This document shows positions 57,144 through 64,000 of a DNA stretch of 64,000 nt, piece after piece. This DNA is from Spirogloea muscicola (lineage: Eukaryota; Streptophyta; Zygnematophyceae; Spirogloeales; Spirogloeaceae), in NCBI GenBank assembly GCA_009602725.1, contig WELB01000003.1:755634-819633 (forward strand), in the 5' to 3' direction. The notes under the pieces were generated by a model that did not search any database, had not been told where the DNA came from, and was given only the letters and a program-made list of their open reading frames with translations. Within the stretch, counting starts at the first letter, position 1. Each line of letters opens with the position of its first letter. Position numbers and translations under genes: made by a program.

Positions 57144-58298
57144 CTAATTGCCCTATTTGGGCAGGTCATGAATTTATCTAGATGTTTGACTCAGGCAAGT
57201 ATGCAGAAGTGGATACTATCCCTGCCTTCTCTACTAAACTGAGAAGAACGAGGTGGAACTAATTGTCGAGCAGCAGTGACCTTGACCAGCACTCTCAGCA
57301 GGTGGACGATGCCTTTCTTATAGTTGCATGACCCATCATGCAGCAGTTGCACCTGACAACGTCCTCAGTCCTTGGGTAGGGTGTGTCAGTGATGCAAGAC
57401 TGTTGTTCATCCATTCAGTGGACACAGTTATCCGAAGGTCTTTGTAATACATAGACACAGACCTTGCCTTCCCTATCCTGGCGGGGACTAGCTCTGTTGA
57501 TGTGGGCCTATAGAAAGTGCTATAGTGCCGCACACACAGTGGGATTGACTGCCTGCTTATAAATTACAATATTATTCCAGCTGAAGCGTCGCATGAGGAA
57601 ATGGTGCTATGAGGGAATGCGCAGAGCAGGCAGCGTGTTACAGAGCAGGTACTTGACGCTACGCATCAACTGCAACAGATCGAGAATCTGTTGACATTAT
57701 CACACCTGGAAAGAACCTGCAGGGCACTGCAGACATAATTGGACACGCGGAAGGTGTTCAAGTCAGGGAGCTAGAGCACTTCATCGACCAATTAGTGATG
57801 GTAATCTACTGCACCCTCATCTGGTGCTTCGCTGAGAGCGACTGTGCTACTCTTTCACATCGTTAGAATCCGCAATATCCTAAAACCCCTCCACTTTCTC
57901 GGCGGCCTTGCCTTTATTGGTGGAATGGAAGACTGAGCCGAGTCTGGGCTTGTTGCTTCAGTTGCTTCCTCTCCACAGAGGGCGCAGCAGAGGCACTTTC
58001 ATAGCCATGAGCGATGAGCGATGAGCGATGAGCACGCCATTGCGGAGGCAGAGTGGGCACACACGCAGCTTATCACAGGCAGCAACTCAATAGAGCCCAC
58101 CAATCACGTCAACTGACGAGCTGATGGCCCAAGCTTCCATAGAAGCACAGCGCCTTGGCCTCGTCGGAGTGCCATGGAAGCTGCGGAACGCGTGTCGGAC
58201 AGGGGGCAGCCTCTTGGGCAGAGGCAGCCATGACCAATCTGCGACGACCTCGGCGGCCGCAGAAGCGGCAGCATGAAGACGGGACCTCTTCCCGAGCG
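57144..58298. other. intergenic region
   Basis: No gene recognised. A small GAGCGAT direct repeat lies at 58005-58035. Confidence 0.5.
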
Positions 58299-58311
58299 TC
58301 ACTTGCTGGAG

Positions 58312-58347
<36 letters not shown>

Positions 58348-58590
58348 TCCTTGGGGTGCTTGGAGCTGTAGTGGTCGACCAGCTGGTCGTGGTTCGCCAG
58401 GAGCGACTGCACGCCGCCGACGACGGCGACGGCGACGATGGCGGCGGCGACGACGGCGCGCGAGGGCGGCGGCGTGAGAAGGCGGCACGCCGTGACGGCG
58501 GACCATGGACATGACCGCCATGCGGCAGCCAGCAGCTGCCGGCGGCAGAGACGGCGGCCGCTGCCCGCAACGGCCAGCTTGGGAATGGCC
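58299..58590 (-). CDS. small single-pass membrane protein, terminal exon (unknown)
   Basis: The minus-strand frame, stop at 58299, has almost only G or C in third codon positions. It encodes RAVVAAAIVAVAVVGGVQSL (one membrane segment), ANHDQLVDHYSSKHPKE, a poly-Pro run and SSK-stop. No in-frame ATG is seen downstream of about 58590, so a 5' exon is probably missing from this call. It would be divergent from the ISD11-like gene. Family not recognised; the codon bias is the main support. Confidence 0.42.
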
Positions 58591-58623
58591 AAGAGATGGC
58601 CATGAAAGCAGCGCCAGCCGGCT

Positions 58624-58660
<37 letters not shown>

Positions 58661-58818
58661 CGGTCTAGGTAGAAAAGGGCGCCGGGGCTGGTCGGGAAGG
58701 CCGCGCGCACTGAGTCATAAAGCCCCCTAGGCTCGCCATTCGCCGCCGGGCCGCCGAGCTGGCAGCAGCCGCCCCGCCGCGCGCTCTGGCGACGGTGGCG
58801 GCGGCGGCGCGGCCCGCT

Positions 58819-59000
58819 ATGTCGGGGGTGCCGGCGCGGGGCGAGGTGCTGGCGCTCTACCGGCGCTTCCTGAGGGCGGCGCGGCGCTTCCCGCAGTACA
58901 ACGTGCGCGAGTACGTGCGGCGGCGCGCAGGCGAGGGCTTCCGGGAGCGCGCGGGCGACGGCCCCCCCGCCGCGGCCGCCGCCTTCGCCGCCGCCCGGCG
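58819..59000 (+). CDS. ISD11/LYRM4-like protein, truncated at a gap
   Basis: MSGVPARGEVLALYRRFLRA, ARRFPQYNVREYVRRRAGEG, FRE: an LYR motif (LALYRRFLRAARRF) followed by YNVREYVRRR, the pattern of ISD11. ISD11 stabilises the cysteine desulfurase Nfs1 in the mitochondrial iron-sulfur assembly complex with acyl carrier protein. About 61 residues are present before the N at 59001; ISD11 proteins are usually 80-100, so the C-terminal helix is missing. Directly after the gap the next gene starts, so the rest must be in the gap or has been lost. Confidence 0.82.
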
Positions 59001-59001
59001 N
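59001..59001. other. single-N gap between ISD11-like and SKIP31-like genes
   Basis: One N flanked by GC-rich coding sequence of two different genes. The gap must be longer than one base if both genes are intact. Confidence 0.75.
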
Positions 59002-59005
59002 GCGC

Positions 59006-62000
59006 ATGGCGGCCGCCCCGGCGGCCGCCGAGGACGGCCGGCTGGCGGAGATGCTGGAGGCCGGCCTTCTGCGAGAGGCGGAGGACGAGGACGCCGGCGG
59101 CGCCGGCAGGGAACCCATGGACGTCGAGCCGCCGCGCAGCAGCAGCGCGGCCACTGCCGCGAGGAAGGTCAGCTCCGCCTCAGCTGCGCCATGCCGCCAT
59201 GCCCGTCGTAGCTTCGCCGCCTTCCTCTTCGGAACGGGCTGACGTACATCCATTGCCATGGCCAACGCGCTCTCTGTCTCGTGCTTGCCGTCGCACTTGG
59301 CCACTCTGGCCTTCCATAGCTCCAATATGCGCGAGCTCTCTGTCTGCACCGCAAGCGGCGAGCCGAGGCCAACACAAGTCAGGGTCTTAGCGTTGACGTG
59401 AATCATCCGGCGATGGCAGAGGAAGCGTGCCGAAGCCGGCGTGGTGGGCTACGGCGTGGAGGCCCTCGTGCGCAGCCTGCGTGCGCGGAGGGGCCTCTCC
59501 AACGACGCGGCCGGCGAGGCGTCGGAGCTGCCGCTGCCGCTGCTCACCAGCGACACGTGGGGCCGCCTGCCGCCCGAGCTGTTCCCGCACATCCTCAAGT
59601 ACCTCTCACCGGAGGTGATCATCTCTATGTGACAGCCTGCCGACTTTCTCAATTATGCCTCGTCAAGCTCTTGTGGAGGAGGTTTCTCTACGTGATACAC
59701 ATATGGCTTTGTGGCTGGGCTTTCAACAATTTATATATCTTAATGTGGTGAAGCCACTAAGGAGAGTATAGTCAATGCAGTTAAGAACCGTATACACCCT
59801 CCTGAAGATAGGTAGACCCTGCTTGAGGGATTAATGCGGGCGTACTTATTCATCGAGACATTGTCACCTCCGTCTCTGCCTCTGTCACTAAGCGGAATGA
59901 ATAGCTCAGCTGATCGCGATGAAGTGCTGTCCTCACCACTACATGAGCTTCCTGTCGCAGGACCTCGCCAGCTGTGCAGCAGTCTGCCATGCTTTGCGCG
60001 TGGCAAGCTCCGACAACAGTCTGTGGCGCCGGGGGTAGGTCAATGTCATAGTCATGCTGGAGCATGATAATATTATAATCCTTGCCGTCCTACAACACAG
60101 ATTACACTGCAACTTGAATCGGGCTCTCTGGAATTCCGCTTCTGTCTGTACAGCTACTGCTTGAGATGGGGGCCTCCTGCTGGCGACCGTAAAGGACGGT
60201 TGCGCATGATGAACTGGAAGCAGCTGTATTATGAGGTGCCTGCTCCTACACAGAAACTAATCAGTAATGTCTCCTGTCAGATTGTGCAAGCAAGTTCATC
60301 ATGTTCTTGGAGTGTGGTATTGGATGAGAGCATAATTGCATGAGGGTGTCCAGTATTCCTTTGATACACAGATGGTGCAGATAAGCAGGTCCAGTGGCCT
60401 GTGGCTTGTGACATTTGTGGTCCTTACACACCTTGCTTTGAGTATTGACAGTCACGGGCCTTGTCTACTGCAGAGAGATCGAGTGGACATGAATGAATTT
60501 GTGCGCGATGCGCCACTAGAATTCCACAGCTACTATGTACAAATTCAAGCTGCAAAACGAAGCATCGCTCCCTTACACCAGCAGGTCTGACAGCATCCTC
60601 AAAGCAAGGGCTGCAATGTTATTTTCACACTTGGTGTGTCTGAGAGGAACCTGATGCCTCTTAACGAGGCTGCATTGGTGCCTGCCTTCCTTATGGCAGT
60701 ATCAGTAATGATATGGCAGTATTAGTAATGATGTAATTGGACGCCTTTGTGACATGCTCTTGTTGTGATGTAATGCATTTCAATCAGTGATAACAGAGAG
60801 ACAGGGACACTGTGAGCTTGCTCTTTGCCTACAGTCCTTTGGTGTGCAGACCATATTACATCTCTGTTCTTCTCATCTGCTTGCAGGTACATGATGACCT
60901 TGTAGTCGTGGAATCTGCAGTTGCAAAGCAGATATCTGAATGGCGACGTACATCACATCTTGAACAACTGGATGCTAGTAGTCACTCCTGCAATGGTCGT
61001 TTGTGCACCTACCATCAGATTGGAGATGTCTTTCTGTGTGAAGTGACTGGGCAGGCTCACGGTAAGCTTCAAAATAGCTTTTCCAATTGCTTAAGACTTG
61101 GCGAGTGTGCACCATATGTCTGGTTGCGGGTTTAGGTTTCAGGGTTCAGGGTTTAGGGGCGAAGATAATGAAGGTGCATAAGACTTATGGGCAATCTAGT
61201 ACTGCTGCAGCATTAGTAGCAAGCACACAAGTCGGTGATAGAAGCAGATGTCCATACCGTGGTCATGGCATGACAGGCATCCTAGAGAAAAGTGCGAGTC
61301 ATGCTCCAGGCAGAAGGACCCCTTTGTAGCGGCTGGAAGGGAGCAGATCGCTTTCACGTGACTGACAAATGGATTCTGACTTTGCCAACAGTCTGCGACG
61401 ATACTTGTCGGGAAATAGTTTTGGACCCAGACAATGAGCTACTCGTCTGCGCTGTGTCTGGCCGGTGTTTTGACCGATGGATAACACCGCAGGAAGAGAT
61501 TGACGAAGGACCGGTCAGTCCTTACCTTACCGTGTCACTACTACTTTAGTCCAGCGGTAATGTTGCTCGCATGTTGCATCATCTTGCACGCTGCAAGCTG
61601 ATGGTACTGTGTCCTGCATCATGAGCTTTTAGTTGTCAAGAGGCCGAGGTTGTGGTCAGCTCTGAGAGGGCCCTGTTGCCCAGCCTGCGGCTCCGCATAA
61701 TGTGGCTTGATATCAAGTTCACTTTGTATGCACTTGGCTGGAACTTGGCTGGCTTTCACAGGCGCCCCTTGATCAGCCACCGCATTGAATATTTGTGCAG
61801 GACCGAAGGCAAGCAGAAGTAGCAGGTGCACCAGAAGAAATGGAGCCTTTTCTAGGCACAGCACGCCTTGGTATGAGCACAAAGCCTTGCTCAGCATTGC
61901 CATTCTCGTAGACAGGTGCTGTTTAGTAGCTCCATTCCTCCACAGCTTGAGCCATAAATGTGTGCTCTCAGTATAAGCCATGTCAACCAAGTGTGTCCTT

Positions 62001-62165
62001 TGTTGCATCTATTCGCATGCACTATCTTTTTTGGATTACATGCACCACACATATTGATGTCTCAATCTTGTCTATTTTGCAGCTCGAGCATACTGTTTGG
62101 GGTACAATTGTAGGGATGATGAAGAGCTAGATGCTGCTCTCAGGTGCTGCCCTTACATGATTTGA
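59006..62165 (+). CDS. SKIP31-like F-box protein
   Basis: Nine exons in phase give 357 residues: 59006-59167, 59420-59614, 59961-60034, 60154-60235, 60474-60584, 60887-61061, 61392-61513, 61801-61870, 62083-62165. The acidic N-terminus is followed by an F-box (about 100-143: WGRLPPELFPHILKYLSPE, DLASCAAVCHALRVASSDNS, LWRR). The distinctive SKIP31 segments follow: EFHSYYVQIQAAKRSIAPL, CTYHQIGDVFLCEVTGQAH, VCDDTCREIVLDPDNELLVC, SGRCFD and ARAYCLGYNCRDDEELDAAL. The Cys/His-rich middle may bind metal. F-box proteins connect substrates to SCF ubiquitin ligases through SKP1; the substrate of SKIP31 in algae is not known to me. The last exon reads to the stop without a further intron. Two retroelement tails lie in its introns. 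Confidence 0.93.
59268..59320 (+). mobile_element. type II-like tail in SKIP31 intron 1
   Basis: CGTGCTTGCCGTCGCACTTGGCC...CTGGCCTTCC resembles the type II motif; degenerate. Confidence 0.45.
61128..61160 (+). repeat. short telomere-like stretch in SKIP31 intron 6
   Basis: A few degenerate TTTAGGG/TTCAGGG units. Confidence 0.6.
61640..61790 (+). mobile_element. retroelement subfamily E tail in SKIP31 intron 7
   Basis: Spacer, GCGGCTCCG..., TGTATGCACTTGGCTGG, GGCTGGCTTTCACAGGCGCC and ATCAGCCACCGC match the E tail, ending about 10 nt before the acceptor of exon 8 at 61801. It is plus-oriented, as is the gene. Confidence 0.7.
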
Positions 62166-63540
62166 ACTTTGACGTATTGCAACACTGATAAGTGGTGTAG
62201 CATGAACAAGGTGCATCCAGACTGTTATGAGGACATCTCTTAACACATGTTTGGGTGAAGTAATCACGGGACTTGTTTTGTCTGCAGAAGCCTGTACTAG
62301 TACTTTGATCGCATAGCCCAATTGTTGGCATACTACACTCTGAAGACCACGATACGAGAACAAACTGCCTAATGGTAAAAGAGCTTGCTGCAATTGCACG
62401 ACCTCTTCAAAGAGTGTGTCATATTCAGTACACACTCTATCCATGCAGATGAACTCTTGAAGCATGATGGATAGAAGCTGATTTATGGTGGCTGTTGGCT
62501 GCATGGACCTGCTCAGACTGGCATTACTCAATCAGGAGTTCTGTTGCCAGACGTGCCAGTCCCTTTGAGGAGCCTTTCTGCAGAACCTGTTTGCAACCGA
62601 GATGCTCTGTTGCGTAAGGCTGAGGAGGACTGGCCGCCATGCACAGCAGCCATTCCTTTGAGGCCCAAATACTGAGCCTGCGGCTTGATGGTGGCCACAA
62701 CTGCTGGCACCATGTCACTGCATGACGCCAAGCGCAACTTAGGACCTCGGGAAAGCCTGTCAATTGCTTCTTAGGACATCATCACATGTCTCTGTTGTTA
62801 GTTATCTCCATTGATGCTATCGGTTTTTATATGTAAGCGGTCGCTGAGCACACTCGTCAACCCCAATGAGTAATATACGCAGATGGATTGGCTGGCACAT
62901 TGGAAATCTGATTGCTCATTCCATGTAGGGCATTGACAAGCTTCTCAATGGGAACATCTCAGGTCTAAGGTTTAGGATAGGGCTGGTTTGAACACTCTTC
63001 AAAATTATTCTGGTTTGCATCCTCTGCTTTTTTCCATGCAAGGGGCTACTGAGCAGCTGCAAGTCTTCTGGCCTTATGTCTATCTCGGATCACGTAGGTA
63101 AAGATCTGGCTGGGTATGTCGTCAATCAGGCAGTTACGTCCCTCCGCTTTGCCACTTCATTGTATTCACTAGGCTGGCACCAAACTGCCGCACTGTTACA
63201 TCAGCAGGCGCCTATCTTCCACTCTCCCAGGCCTCTCAGGTCAGCGATATAATCAGAGCAGCAATTGCTGAGAGGGCCAAAACGGCCTACTGAAATAAAA
63301 GCAAGCAATTACACTAAGTGTGGACCCTAAGTCGAGAAGGACTGACTAGGACTGACTTGGGGGTACTAAGCAGGCCTGCTTCTGTGGTCTTTACGCTACG
63401 TGAATCTTTGTTATGTTGTGGGGCTGGCGATCCAGAGGGGCGAGAGAGGCTCGCCCCTCGGAGAAGCTGCGTGTTGAAGGAAGACTGGAAGAGTCTTTCT
63501 TCTCTCAGCTCTATGTGACAGTGTGTGGGCGAAGTCTTTT
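62166..63540. other. intergenic region
   Basis: No gene recognised. A minus-strand frame at 62127-62531 lacks an ATG start and any domain. Confidence 0.5.
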
Positions 63541-64000
63541 CGCCCTCTAGGTATTCGGACTTGCACTTACTGATTAGAGGTTACTGAAAGCCTACTTGCT
63601 GACGACTTAGAGATTGGTATCTTGCTCTTGGCGCCACTCGGCCCTTGCAGACCTTGTCCATTCCTTTGGGCTGGCCTCTCACAGCCACTGCTGTCAATTG
63701 GAAGCGCTGTTTCAGATCTGTGTGTGTGAGGTCGGAAACTGTGAGAGGTCCATGGCCCGTGCGCTGCACCTTCGTGCCGGGAGAGCCCTCGCTGCTGCCT
63801 CTGGCTCTGTCCAGGGGACCCACTTCCAGGACCCTAGCCTCTCTGATATGCGGCTGCTTAGCAGGGGTTACTGAGTAATTTGTAGCTGCTTTCTTTCTTT
63901 GTGTGCTTTGGTTTCTTAGCGCTTCCTCTGGCTTCCTCTGGCCCCCTTATCGTTCTTTGTTCATTCTTTTTTGGGCTGGCTTGTCCAGCCCCTATCCTCA
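63541..64000 (+). mobile_element. retroelement subfamily G end, then subfamily F end
   Basis: YSDLHLLIRGY-stop (63549-63584) with a type I hairpin starting at 63668. A second C-terminus follows (ARALHLRAGRALAAASGSVQ, SLSDMRLLSRGY-stop at 63872) with the perfect hairpin GGGCTGG-CTTGT-CCAGCCC at 63973-63991. Confidence 0.82.

Noticed and set aside
58087-59406. 439-codon minus-strand frame
   Set aside because: Arg/Ala-rich mirror of GCG/GGC repeats spanning the N and antisense to ISD11 and SKIP31 exons. Only the alternative frame ending at 58299 looks coding.
62127-62531. 134-codon minus-strand frame
   Set aside because: No ATG start, overlaps the last SKIP31 exon and lacks the codon bias of local genes.

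Overview
The window is nuclear DNA of a green alga (Chlorophyta, probably a trebouxiophyte-like lineage; species not determinable). The evidence is plant-type proteins (PNC peroxisomal carrier, EBS/SHL BAH-PHD readers, SKIP31 F-box protein, TON1/FOP, CHR4-like remodeler), many short GT-AG introns, GC-biased exons and TTTAGGG-type telomere-like repeats.

Layout. 0-0.7 kb: retroelement tails. 1.2-14.2 kb (-): one ~25-exon gene for a CHD-type chromatin remodeler with PWWP, PHD, two chromodomains, SNF2 ATPase and a SANT/Myb domain. 14.4-14.7 kb (+): start of a CRAL-TRIO-like gene, lost at a gap. 15.0-17.0 kb (+): TON1/FOP-like gene, convergent with 17.8-19.7 kb (-): peroxisomal adenine nucleotide carrier. 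20.2 kb: telomere-like array. 22.3-24.7 kb (-): secreted PstS-like phosphate-binding protein with eight exons. 25-46.7 kb: a retroelement graveyard holding one long RT-encoding element and about two dozen 5'-truncated copies, interrupted by a ~112-bp minisatellite and an FG-nucleoporin fragment. 47.5-49.3 kb: a decayed bacterial two-component locus ending in a telomere-like array. 50.9-52 kb: more retroelement ends. 52.6-57.1 kb (+): tandem EBS/SHL-like genes. 58.3-62.2 kb: a small membrane-protein exon (-), the ISD11/LYRM4 start (+) and a nine-exon SKIP31-like gene (+). 63.5-64 kb: retroelement ends.

The retroelements look like non-LTR elements with a C-terminal CCHC plus restriction-like-endonuclease (RLE) module. 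Diverged subfamilies, called A-G here, share a C-terminal signature close to S-D-x-x-L-L-T-R-G-Y-stop. One of three 3' tail classes follows it. Type I carries a GGGCTGG...CAGCCC hairpin about 65-115 nt after the stop, type II a CTTGGCCA...TGGCC motif, and type III an ATTGGCCTCCC...ATGCGCACC block. These tails also lie inside or next to host genes.

Exon boundaries of the main genes were derived by hand from splice sites and reading phase. Seven single N bases mark gaps, mostly in GC-rich first exons, and several genes stop at them. Functions rest on family recognition by eye; no database search was run.
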